From Lunularia cruciata (lineage: Eukaryota > Streptophyta > Marchantiopsida > Lunulariales > Lunulariaceae): a stretch of 64,000 bases of DNA. Of the stretch, positions 1 through 10,509 are shown in pieces. Location: positions 49,349,665 to 49,413,664 of the forward strand of contig OX419757.1 in the NCBI GenBank assembly GCA_948567375.1, written 5' to 3'. The first letter of the stretch is position 1. Every line of letters starts with the position of its first letter. A program made the position numbers and the translations under genes. The notes beneath the pieces are model-generated. The model saw nothing but the letters and a program-made list of their open reading frames with translations, made no database searches and was not told the DNA's origin.

Positions 1-571
1 CAATTCTTTCCAAACAATCTTGATTGTGATGATTCAGGCTCTCCCAAAAACATCACTTCACTGCAAAACAACTTTGCCTCAGAATTGTGTTCCACCCCTC
101 TACTGAAGGCACAACTTCCTCGATCAGAATTGCTTCACATCAACTTCACATTGCGCTCACAAATGCAGAATACTACCAACACTACAATTCCTCCCAGATC
201 TATCAAGGCATTGCTTTGATTGCACTTCACTTAGGATCAAACACACAGAATGAAGATCAAGGCTGTGGAATCCAACATCCAACAAGCACACTGACTTGCA
301 CTTCAAATTTCTCCAACACTCACAAACACAATTGCAAAAAAGATACTTGGAATCAAGCTCAAGCAACAAGCACTGCTTCACAACACTTTGCTTTATCTAT
401 TCTTGGAAATTATGAGCACTGAACAACATCTGACTGCAAATGCCACTCTTAAATAGTGAAGCAATCAACAGTTCTAACAACTATACCGTTTTACAACAAC
501 TCTTCTAACCTACAGATCCAAAATGACAATGCACCTCTTCATATCTGTCTATTCAAATCTCAAATCGGTTT

Positions 572-3142
572 CTACTCCGATCCGATGTTTACTTCATCAT
601 TGGCTTTCAAACCCAAACCCGAAGTAACTTTACTTCCTAATATTTTGTCCTCGGGTTTCATATCATCTACTTCTTCTACCAGATCCAGCAATTCTCTTTC
701 TTGATCTGAAATTGCACTAGTGGGTAATCTATCTAACTCTTCATCTCTCAACCCACTCTTCTCCAATGTCTCCATCTCTAACTCCAAAGACATCTGCACT
801 CCTATGTTATCTACTTCGGGTTTTGCTCTTACATCTTTCGGAAGTTTTTCTATCTCTATTTTCACTAAGTCTAATCTAATCGAAATGTTATCTTCTACCT
901 TTAAGATCTTTCTGTCTACACAAGTTCTGAGACTAATTAACAAGGTATTCAAATCCGTGTCCTTTGCCTGTCTTCACCTCGTCTCCTGCACCAACAACTT
1001 CAACTCGTGCAGCCTCATCTCTTCAATCCAAATGTTGGCCTCTGTACTTAACATCGCATTCATCCTGAGGACAATCTCCTTCAATGGCTCCAATCTCATC
1101 TTCCTTTCACATTCTTGATCTGCAAGCCAGTCCTCCCTGTACATTGCCTACTCCGCCTCAAACTGGGCTTTCACCAACTCCTTCTCCTTCTGTACAACTC
1201 TCTCCTCCTGATTACAAAGTAATTCTCGTAATCTTTCTTCTTCTCTATATCGTGCTGCCAACTCTCATTGCCAGAGTTGCTTCTTCTCCTTGACACTCTC
1301 CATCACCCTATTGAGCTCTTGATCCTTTGCAGCTACTCTCGCCATAGCATGGATAACCTCTACTCTTGAATCAGCAAACTGCTGCTTCAAGATCTTGTAC
1401 TCAACTACTTGTCTCCCCCTTGCTATGTCACTCTTCTTCACAAGATCCTCTCGATAATGCACTTCTCTCTTCAGGTCTTCAATTACTTGACTTCTCACTA
1501 CTGCCTCCGCTCATAGTACTTCTCTTTCCTCCTCACCTCGGTTTATACTCTTCTTCAACTCCGAGTTTTCTTCTTCTAGTCTTGCTAATACCTACAACAC
1601 AGTCTTCACCTCTAGACAAGTTGACTGCATCTCCTTCTTCTTGTACTCTAGCTTTACTAACAATTGGCACACAACTTCTTGCAGGTACTCCACTCCATCA
1701 CTGGCAACTACTTCAACCTGTGGAGTGATCTCCTTCTTTACCTCTTCTTCTCCCGATACTTGCCTTCTTCTCTGCAGTCGTTGTATCGGAATAGACGCCT
1801 TGCTTCCCGAGCTTTTAGGTGCTTCTTCCTTCACCGTACTTGGACCTGCTTTGTACTTCACCTTACGTCTTGAACAAACTTCTCTCTGCATTGCAATCTT
1901 CTTCTCTTCGGGCTCAGTTACTTTGTCTTCCAACTGTGTGTTGTCCTCGGCTTCGATTTCTGCCTGCACTCCTTCTTCTTCTTCTGCAGTCGCTGGCGTG
2001 AATGTCATTTCTCCTCCTTCATCATTATCGCTACTTGTATCTCCACTTTGTAGCATTAGCTTGGGCTCCTCCTTGTGTTTTGAGTCTTCCGTCTTAAGTT
2101 TGGCATCACCTTACGAGTCTTCATCCTCTGACTCAATCACCACCATACCTCGCCTCGGGTTGCCTCTCCTGGTCTTCCGAGGTTTCTTTGTGTCTTTGGC
2201 TTTGCCCTACCGACTTCTCTTCTTTGAGTTCAGACTACTCACTTTGATCTCTACGTTCTTCCTTATCTTCGTGTAGTAGTCATCGGTGCTCCTGATTTGC
2301 AATATGTATTGCTGCTCCACAACATTGACCTCCTTTTGCAAATCAGGATGGAAGTGCAACACCATTCAAGTTTGCTCCGCCAAGTTCAACAAATTCAGCC
2401 TGAGGTAGAAATGCACTGCAAACAGCACAATGTAGTGTGGAGGCAATTTATCCCGTAGATTCCACACCATTTGCCTTGTTCTCCCATGGAAACACCTCGC
2501 CCAATTGATCGGTTCTCCTACAAATAACTTGTGAAAGAACACCACTTGGTGTTTCATCACATACGTGGTTATCTCCGGCTTCAGGATGGCCATCAGCGCA
2601 CTCACAATTCCTCTCTTCATAGGGTCTTTGTAGCTCTCAACTTTGTACCCATTCTTCGTCCGCTTTGACGAGAATGCATCTCTCACCTCTTGAGTCTCTT
2701 GAGCTATCTCTCCCTTCTCCAAGAACGTGGCTCCTTGCACCGAGCCTGCTTCCTTCCCGAGTACAAGTTTCCAATCCGACTCTGTCCAGCAAGCTGGATT
2801 TCCTCTCTTCCCTTCCTCCTCGGGTCCATCGAGACACTTGCTCTCAATGATTTCTGTCATAAAACCTGGAAAGCTCACATTCTAGTTCCATGCCAAGAAA
2901 GTGATCCAAAGTTGGCTCAAGACTTTGATCCTAGCAATCACATCTAACCTCCGAATTGCATGATTTCTCATTGCAAATTCAGAGTTCTTCTTTCTTCCTC
3001 CCATCTCTTTTGCCTTCTCACTATCTCTCAATTTCACTCTCGCAACTTCTCCCTCACGCACTAACGCGATTCCAACTCTATTTCCCTTCCCATGATCACC
3101 TGCAAGACGACTTCTCAATGGCAAAGGAAAATTACTTGACAT
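572..3142 (-). pseudogene. LTR-encoded coiled-coil protein, copy in A 3' LTR
   Basis: Sense-strand frame lying wholly inside the LTR, with ATG at 3,142 about 410 bases from the LTR start. The N-terminus (MSSNFPLPLRSRL) opens about 255 codons interrupted by one TAG at 2,882-2,884 where the D left copy has Trp. The globular part includes GEPINWARCFHGRTRQMVWN and a PPHYI segment. It continues in shifted frames through an acidic, serine-rich linker and a charged coiled coil to a C-terminus ending near 572 (NIGSE). Function unknown. The globular domain is loosely like plant-transposon/Athila ORF1-type domains, a weak inference from pattern only. Several stops and shifts make this copy non-functional. 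Confidence 0.8.
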
Positions 3143-3420
3143 TTTTTTGTTGCAAGTTTGATTTTTATAGAGTTGCGCTTTCTTTGTCTTTCCTCACTTT
3201 GAGTTTCTATCGAGAAATCACACCTCCTGCATGCACCTATCACTATCAATCAACCTTTGTGCGTATGGGCTGCCGGTTTTTGAATGGTTCCTTCTTGAAT
3301 TTCTTGCCCCGACGAAAGGTTGTTAGACTGTCTTTGCCTTGGGTTGAGCTCCCCCAATACGAAGACACTTTACTTCGGGTTGTATGCTGATAGGGCATTT
3401 TTTAGTACTTCGCCTTATGA

Positions 3421-3442
3421 CCCAAAGTCACTTTACTTTGGG
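3421..3442. promoter_or_regulatory. 8-bp dyad in LTR U3 region (A left LTR)
   Basis: Perfect inverted repeat with arms CCCAAAGT and ACTTTGGG around the 6-base loop CACTTT, about 110-130 bases from the LTR start. A related half-copy (GAAGACACTTTACTTCGGG) lies 60 bases away at 3,361-3,379. The dyad recurs in the other family LTRs, with arms CCCGAAGT/ACTTCGGG in D left. It may be a factor-binding site or RNA hairpin; function is inferred only from position and recurrence. Confidence 0.35.
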
Positions 3443-3552
3443 TTTCATCCCGAAGACTCTTTTCTTTGCCTTCTTTGGCCATATAGGCGCAATCTAACTT
3501 CTCTATACACTTCTTCTTTATTTTGAAAAAAACAAAAAATGTGGGCACCACA

Positions 3553-3568
3553 TACTCCCTCCCTCAAA
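3553..3568 (-). other. Polypurine tract of element A
   Basis: On the minus strand TTTGAGGGAGGGAGTA lies directly before the 3' LTR start and would prime plus-strand DNA synthesis. The TGA inside the tract (3,564-3,566) is also the pol stop codon. Confidence 0.8.
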
Positions 3569-4715
3569 TGTGAGCGTCCCCGTGAACATAGACCTCCGGT
3601 GTCTTAGAAACTTCCGAGTCTATGGTCCAATATCTCCGAACTCTCCACCCATTTACTCGAGTGGCAAAAGGATTACCTTCCAAGTCTACATGCTGCATGG
3701 AACTATTTTTGTAAAGATGAAGAACTCGATAGGGACCCATCCATCTCAAATGCAACTTGCCTGGAAAAAATATTTGGCAATTGTCATATAACAAAACCAA
3801 ATCCCCTTCACGTACAGTTACAGGCTTGTTTCTCTTATCGTGCCTAACTTTCCTCTATGCTTGTTCTTCTTTTGTGGTTTGCATTGCATCGTCTCTTTTC
3901 TCTTCTAACCACATCAGTTGATGAATCCAAAGATCCTGACTTTCCTCTTCTGACATTCGTTCTTTGCAAAGAACCCAATATGTCGGTACTTCAAATTCAA
4001 TTGGCAGTATGGGATGCAAGCCATATGTCAAGAAGTATGGAGTTTGTTTGGTTGTAATCTTTTCTGTTGTTTGATATGCCCACAATGCGGGTGGTAATTT
4101 CGTATCCCAGTCATAGGCATAATTGACAATCACCTTATTCAAAATTTTGCAAAGTAACCCATTCGCTTTTTCCGATAAGCCATTTGCTTTTGGGTTATAA
4201 GGAGTCGTCTTCCGATGTTTAATCTGAAAGTACTTGGTTAACGCCTCCATTATAGAGTTCAAAAAATGTGTTCCTCGGTCATTGACCAATTCCAGAGGAC
4301 ACCCATATCGAGAGATGACGTTTTGAAAGAAGAATTCCGCCACAATTTCAGCATCATCTCTGCGAGTTCCTTCAGCTTTGACCATCTTGGTAGCATAGTT
4401 AGTGCAAACCAAAATGTATCGCTTTCTTGTGACTCAGGTCAGTGGTTGAATGGGACACACAAAATCAATCCCCCATTTCTCAAATGGGGCCAAAGGCAAA
4501 ATTGGTCTCAAAGGCCATAAAGAAGTAGCTGTCGGCTTCTCCATTCTTTGACAAGCATCACAACTTCGGATATGAGCATGCACGTCTTTGTACATTGTAG
4601 GCCACCAATACCCTGCCAAAAGAATTTTCTTTACAGTATTCTTTAGAGCATAGTGTCCTCTCGATGCTTTGGAGTATAAAGATTCAATCACTCCTCCTAC
4701 TTTGTATGACTCCAA
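3564..4715 (-). pseudogene. Integrase of element A, broken
   Basis: Three minus-strand pieces (4,715-4,434; 4,412-3,855; 3,800-3,564) make one integrase. The zinc-binding region has SCDACQR, but the first His of the HHCC finger is Tyr (LYSKASRGHY against LHSKASGGHY in D). The catalytic core has KWGIDFV (first Asp), NDRGTHF (second Asp, where Ser-Asp is usual) and NGLSEKANG (Glu). The C-terminal part has the GPY/F-like LRWMGPYRVLHLY. No chromodomain is seen. Stops and shifts at 4,413-4,433 and 3,801-3,854 separate the pieces. The terminal TGA lies in the polypurine tract. Confidence 0.9.
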
Positions 4716-4769
4716 GCATCACCAAAGTACTTTTTCTTCACCCATCTTAAATAAAATGTTGTGTTTAAG

Positions 4770-6689
4770 CTAGTACGGCCCCATTTTCTTGAGAAAGACT
4801 GCCCGCTGTTCCAGGTCCATCCCCTCAAGACAATGGAGAGTATGCAGATAATGATATTCAGCTGCATACCTTGTACTTTGCATTGCTGATAAGTGATACA
4901 ACTCTTCGTCAGGGAACCAATTGTCAATTTCCCACTCCTGGTCTTGAGTTTCTAACCTAGACAGGAAGTCCGCATTTGAATGCAAAGCTCCCTTCCTTAC
5001 TTGTACAGTATATGTGAACTCTTGTAACAACAAGATCCATCTTGCAATTTGCCCGGATAAATCTGCCTTCTTGACCAAATGTTGCAATGCGTAATGGTCA
5101 ACATAGAAGACAAACTCGTACCCCAACAGATAATGGCAAAATTTCTTGCAGGCATACACCATTCCGAGTGCTTCTCTTTCAGTCGTCGAATAGTTCTTTT
5201 CAGAACCTGAAAGTTGTCGGTTGGCATAATACACCGAGTAGTCCTTCTTCTTTTTGTCCTTCTGACTTAAGACAACTCCGATGGCCATGGACGAAGTGTC
5301 CACATATACATGAAAAGGGACGTCCCAATTCGGGGCCCTCATAATTGGTGCTTCAACCAGCTTCTTCTTCAACACCTAGAAAGCTTCTTCTTGATTTGCT
5401 TCCCACAGATAGTCTTCGGATTTCTTCAAAAGCTTTGTAAGTGGTGCAGCAAGCACTGCATAGTTTGACACAAAGCGTCTGTAATATCCGACATGTCCCA
5501 AGAAGGCTCTTAGCTCCCGGATGTTCTTCGGGGATTCCAAAGCTGCGATTATCTTGACCTTCTCAACATCGACTTCAATACCTCGGCTTGGCACCCGATG
5601 CCCTAGAAGAATTCCCTCCTTCATTGCAAAAAAGCATTTCTCCGGGTGTAATGACAAGCCAGCAAAACGACACCTTTCAAAAGTTTGGCGAAGGTAATCT
5701 AAATGTACATCTCTTTGCCCAAACACACAAAAGTCATCAATGAAAACTTCCACAAATTTGCGTAGGAAATCTTTGAAGATTGAATTCATCATCCGCTAGA
5801 AAGTAGCGGGAGCATTACACAACTCAAAGTACATTTGATTGTAAGCAAAAGTGCCCCAATCGGTCGTGAATGTAGTTTTATCCTTGTCCTCTTCTCAAAT
5901 GGATACTTGATTGTACCCTGAAAATCCATCAAGAAAACTATAACAAGGATGACCAACTACCTGATCTAAAATTGTATCGGTAAAAGGCAAGGGATGATGA
6001 TCTTTCCTTGTGACTACGTTCAACTTCCGGAAGTCTTGGTACACTTGGATCTTCCTTGTTTTCTTCTTCAGGACAATGACAATGGGGGAGACCCATTCAC
6101 TGCTTAAGACAGGGAAGATGATTCCGGCCCCTAAGTACTTATTGATTTCATCTTTCACCAACAGCGAGTACTTCGGGTTCAGGCGGTATTGCCGCTGCCA
6201 AACCGAAACTGCACCTTCAACCAGATCAATCTGGTGTTCTCCAAATTCTTGGGGAATACCCGGCATTTGATCAATAGACCAGGCGAATACATCCTGGAAT
6301 TCTATAAACAGGGCAATGTATCCTGCCAACTCCTCCGAAGTGACTGTCTTTGAGATTTTCAAAATTTTTCCTTTAGTTAATGAAACATCTTGACAGTCAT
6401 TGGGGTTGATGACACCTTCAACGTGGCTTACTCGGCTTAACCTGAGGTGAGTTGCAATCAAACCCCCTTCCTCCAAGTCACGTTCACCCAAGGCAAGGTC
6501 ATATGGGTCTTTGTCTTTGACATCCACCTCGTAGCATTCAAAGTAATTAACTTGGACTTTGTCTTTGGATTTGTCTGAGGACGAAGATGATGAGTCTTTG
6601 GATTTTTCCTCCTCTTCCGACGAACTTGTTTCCCCGAGGTGGTGAACTTTTGTCCAACTCACAGTCACCAGCTTCTGATCTTTGGACAA
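4770..6689 (-). pseudogene. Reverse transcriptase and RNase H of element A, broken
   Basis: Minus-strand pieces 6,689-5,895, 5,792-5,376 and 5,375-4,770 cover RT and RNase H. RT motifs are EWVSPIVIVLKKK, YQDFRKLNVVTRKDHHPLPF, SFLDGFSGYNQ and the catalytic FIDD box at about 5,730-5,744 (VFIDDFCVFG). RNase H shows YVDTSS, TEREALGM, YVDHYALQHL and NADFLSRL, matching the D-E-D-D set. In-frame stops near 5,375 and 5,793-5,895 break the polyprotein. The RT core has a PLP-type fingers region and GFSGYNQ palm typical of plant gypsy elements. Confidence 0.92.
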
Positions 6690-6794
6690 AATGTCCTTGA
6701 ATCTTAACTTCTACTGGTGCCAATCCACCACAACTTGGGCGCTATACAACCAGGGTCTTCCGATCAACAGAGGGTAACCAGTCTTTGTCACTGG

Positions 6795-7172
6795 TCACAA
6801 TACGATGTAGTTCAACTTGAAGGGTGCCCCTCCGATGATCTTAGTGATGTTTGACAGCATGCCCAAAGGCCGTCTCTTGGTTTGGTCTGCAAACTTCAAC
6901 ACTCGGGGTGTTGGTTCAAACGTGTGATACCCGAGTCGATTTGTAGTATCTTCGGTCATGACGTTCACACCAGACCCAGGGTCAATGGGTATCAATGTGA
7001 TCATGCACCTTGCAATCTCCGCGTCTACCTTGGGAGATCCCAAATCTTCTTGTTCAATACGATAGATAGCGGGCAGGTCCTTCTTTGACATCGACCTCAC
7101 CTTCTTGAGTACCGAATTCAGCTGCCTCTTATATAGCTTGTTATCTTCCCAGAATTGCTTGAATGTAACATT
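6795..7172 (-). pseudogene. Aspartic protease of element A
   Basis: The C-terminal ~125 codons of a 424-codon minus-strand frame (start 8,069) carry the retroviral-type protease. The active-site loop reads IDPGSGVNVM at residues 362-371, with Pro where D has Ser (DSG), so this copy is probably inactive. The following region (TPRVLKFADQTKRR, then GGAPFKLNYIVL) fits the flap and second half of such proteases. The frame stops at 6,795 and RT resumes at 6,689 in a separate open piece. Confidence 0.8.
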
Positions 7173-9627
7173 GGCATTTGTGGCTGCCAGATTTGCTACA
7201 ATATCGTATTGGGGAACTCTTCCCAATTTGACCGTCTTCGCCTTCGGCTTCAGGTCCGAAGTCTCTCCATGTTCCCTCTTGACTTCAGGACGCTTCAAAA
7301 TGGTAACGGGCTTGCTAATGACCTTAACCCAAGGTTCCTTGGGTTGGCCCACCTCGGCTTGGATCAGACTCTTTACTTTGGATTGGATGTCTGCCGGAAA
7401 AACTGGAGACTTCGTCTTTGTCTCCTCTTCCAAACTCAGTTCCCGAGTCCTGAGTAGTGCTTCCTTTAGTTCTTTCTGCAAGGCTTTAGCTTTGGCTTTT
7501 GCGAGGATCTTTTCCTCCTTGGCAGAAAGAATTGCCTTTAGGCACAGTCTCTTCGCCTTTCTGGAAGACGACAAGGTCGTACTCAATTCTTTGGGATCAC
7601 GCTTCTTCTTGCTGGAGCGTGTCTCAACTTTCAAAATTTCAAGGTCCGGCCATTCTACTCCCGAGGCCGGACTCCCTTCTTGAGGTCTTTCTTCCTCAAG
7701 AGTGATACAATTTACATTAGTATCTCCCTTTGGCTGAATTGCTGCACGCTCAGCGGGGGTCTGTACATACTTTACAGGCGGCTTTGGGTTTGGTGGGTAA
7801 GGACATTGGTTGCCCGTATGCCCTGATCCTTTACAATTTCCACATAGGGGAACGTACCCGATTTGCCTTCTTGGCTCGGGACAGTTTGGAGACCAATGTC
7901 CCATCGAGCCACAATTATAACAGGCTCCTGGTGCAACATTCTGAGGGCGATTCTGGTTGCTCATTGGTGGTCTTCGTGGAGGAGCATTGGGGTTATACTC
8001 CCTTGGTCCAAACCTTGGACCTTGGTACGATGTGCTCGCTTGAGGCTGTACTTCTTGTGTTTGGTACACAGCCTCTTCGTCCTCGTCTTGGTTCCATCCC
8101 GGAACCCAATCAATTTGCTACACCGGGAATGCATTACAAGTATTGCATTCTGTGTTTGCGTGGCCTGATTTTCCACATGCAGCACCATACATTCGATCTC
8201 CCAAATGTTGGGGCCTTCCTTTTGTCTTTAGCCCCAATCATCTAGATCTTGAAATCCGAAAACTCCTTGATGAGTGCATCCAGCTTGGTATCCACCTTAT
8301 TTACACTCTTCACTGGAGGAGTCACTGGTTTCTTGCCTCCACATCTTCTGACTTGTCTTGGCTTTGATTCTTCTTTGATTCCGAAGAAGAGCTCGAAGAC
8401 GTGGAGGACTCGTCCGAAGAAGGGGATGTACTGCGCAAAGTTCTCCTTTTGGGCTTCTTGCCTTTCTTCTCCCGATTTCTCTGGTTACCGGCAAAGTGAG
8501 AGTGGGCCGCCTCGTAACGAGCAACAAGTTTGAGTACTTTGTCAAGGGAAGTTACATTCCTCTCCCTTGCAAAGATTTGTATTTCTGGTGAAAGTTCCCC
8601 AAGGAACCAGGTAATGGCTTGGGCATTGGAGTAACCCACCACTCCCGATTGCTTGGGAACTCAATTCAATAGTGCCATGAACCACTCAGAGTAGTCTCTC
8701 AACTTCTCCTTCTTGCCTCGGTCTAAATCGTTTAGTGCCACAAAGACACTCGTATCGTAATCAACCTCCCGGAATCATTCCAGGAAGTTTCTCAAGTCTG
8801 TCCAATCCGTTGGTACAAAACCTTCTGGTCACATAGGTGTACCAGCTTCGAGCTTTCTTTCGGAGCAAACTTGGGAAAATTCTCAAGCGATCCGCTGAGT
8901 CATGCTCCTTGTTAGCAAAGGAGATGACTTTGAATTCTTCAATGAATTCATTGGGGTCTTTGTCTTGTTCTGTCCCCTTGTACTTTTGACAGGCGTGTCG
9001 GGTGAGAGGCAACGAAGTCATTGTTTGATGCACTAGGATCGGCTGAGGTAGTGCTGAACTTGACAGAATTGAAGGATTGGCTAGTATCGACGCCGTGTTG
9101 TCAACCCAAGGGTTCCAATTTGTAAAATTCAAGGTAGGGTCTTCTTCAACAATTTTTGCTATGAGGGTGTCGACTTCAACCCAAGTGGAAGATTCAAGAT
9201 CAACACCTTTGATTGGTTCTTCAAAATTCCTTTGGGACAACCGAGGAATCGTTCGTAGAAGATGTTGACACTCGTCTTCAGTAAGTGTTCATGCTGTCTT
9301 TTCTCAAACAAAGTTCTTCAAGGACACAACTTCCTTTACAGCTCTAGGGGAAGTCGGTGTACTGGGCCGCAATGCATATGTTTGCCCACTCGATTCTTTC
9401 TTCTTCTTGAACGAAGAGGGAGATGCAAAGTAGCCTTGCCAACTGCCTTCACGTTTCTTGTGGTCAAGTTCTCACAAGGCTTCTTGCACTTTGTGAAGGA
9501 GTTGAAAGTCCAACGCCTCTTGTTTGGTTTCATCAATAGTGGATGGGACATTCAAACGTTCGTATTCTTCACGCTGAAGTGCTCGTCTTCAAGCTCTCTC
9601 TTCCCGTTGCTCTCTTGATGCAGACAT
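7173..9627 (-). pseudogene. Gag of element A, broken
   Basis: Gag begins at the ATG at 9,627, 65 bases after the primer site, by comparison with the intact N-terminus in D (MSASREQREERAQRR). Capsid-like pieces lie at 9,240-8,761 and 8,642-8,322. The nucleocapsid part has two CCHC knuckles, CYNCGSMGHWSPNC and CGNCKGSGHTGNQC, at residues 50-63 and 76-89 of the frame starting at 8,069. A Lys/Glu-rich linker leads to the protease. Frameshifts and stops at about 9,240-9,300, 8,760 and 8,320 disable it. Confidence 0.88.
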
Positions 9628-9691
9628 TCATATTGCGTTGATACCCAGTTTCAAATTTGGCTTTGTAATCTTCCACTTCCGAGATTTGTAT

Positions 9692-9708
9692 CCCCGGCAG
9701 CGGTGCCA
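9692..9708 (-). other. Primer binding site (tRNA-Asp), element A
   Basis: Plus-strand CCCCGGCAGCGGTGCCA differs at two positions from the 3' end of plant tRNA-Asp(GUC), CCCCGGCAACGGCGCCA. It lies 7 bases from the LTR edge at 9,716. Asp priming is characteristic of Athila/Tat-type plant gypsy elements. Confidence 0.88.
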
Positions 9709-10509
9709 AAAATCATGTGACAACCCAACAAATATCACCTTTCCGGTAATCGGGTAAGTAAAGTTCATTCCCGTAGAGATACAAGCTAGAAATGTCCAAA
9801 TACAAAGTCAAACAGTAACACTGTAGTTCTTCTTGATTGCATCTTTAATCTCTCAGGTAGAAACCACACCTAGAAGAGAGTAACAAGCATTGACTTGCAA
9901 TCTTGTCACAAATTAACACTCCATAATCACAACTCCATCAATTCTTTCCAAACAATCTTGATTGTGATGATTCAGGCTCTCCCAAAAATGGCACTTCACT
10001 GCAAAACAACTTTGCCTCAGAATTGTGTTCCACCCCTCTAGTGAAGGCACAACTTCCTCGATCAGAATTGCTTCACATCAACTTCACATTGCACTCACAA
10101 ATGCAGAATACTACCAACACTACAATTCCTCTCAGATCTGTCAAGGCATTGCTTTGATTGCACTTCACTTAGGATCAAACACACAGAATGAAGATCAAGG
10201 CTGTGGAATCCAACATCCAACAAGCACATTGACTTGCACTTCAAATTTCTCCAACACTCACAAACACAATTGCAAAAAAGATACTCAAAATCAAGCTCAA
10301 GCAACAAGCACTGCTTCACAGCACTTTGCTTTATCTATTCTCGGAAATTATGAGCACTGAACAACATCTGACTGTGAATGCCACTCTTAAATAGTGAAGC
10401 AATCGACAGTTCTAACAACTATACTATTTTGCAACAACTCTTCTAACCTGCAGATCCGAAATGACAATGCACCTCTTCATATCTGTCTATTCAAATCTCA
10501 AATCGGTTT

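Larger units (their letters stand above)
1..3552 (-). repeat. 3' LTR of element A, partial
   Basis: Plus-strand base 1 corresponds to about base 9,939 in the other LTR of the same element. The repeat ends in GTGGGCACCACA at 3,541-3,552; in the sense direction the LTR therefore starts TGTGGTGCCCAC. Most of its length is a broken frame for the LTR-encoded coiled-coil protein (572-3,142). By eye it is roughly 95% identical to the 9,716-13,506 copy, so the insertion is old compared with element C. Confidence 0.94.

Noticed and set aside
87..422. 111-codon plus-strand frame, repeated at 10,025 and in shorter form at 18,201, 30,122 and 48,077
   Set aside because: It lies antisense at the gag-proximal end of each giant LTR and recurs only because the LTR recurs. 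Composition (S, T, Q, H-rich) and loss in several copies suggest a chance frame.
1641..2276. 211-codon Ser/Leu-rich plus-strand frame, with similar ones at 11,646, 19,757, 31,922 and 49,717
   Set aside because: Mirror of the acidic, coiled-coil coding strand; Glu/Lys codons read backwards give Ser/Leu/Phe. The minus strand holds the real gene.
3570..3791. Plus-strand frame at the end of pol as an env-like gene
   Set aside because: Antisense to the integrase C-terminus; no signal peptide or membrane segment, and the polypurine tract leaves no room for a sense-strand gene.
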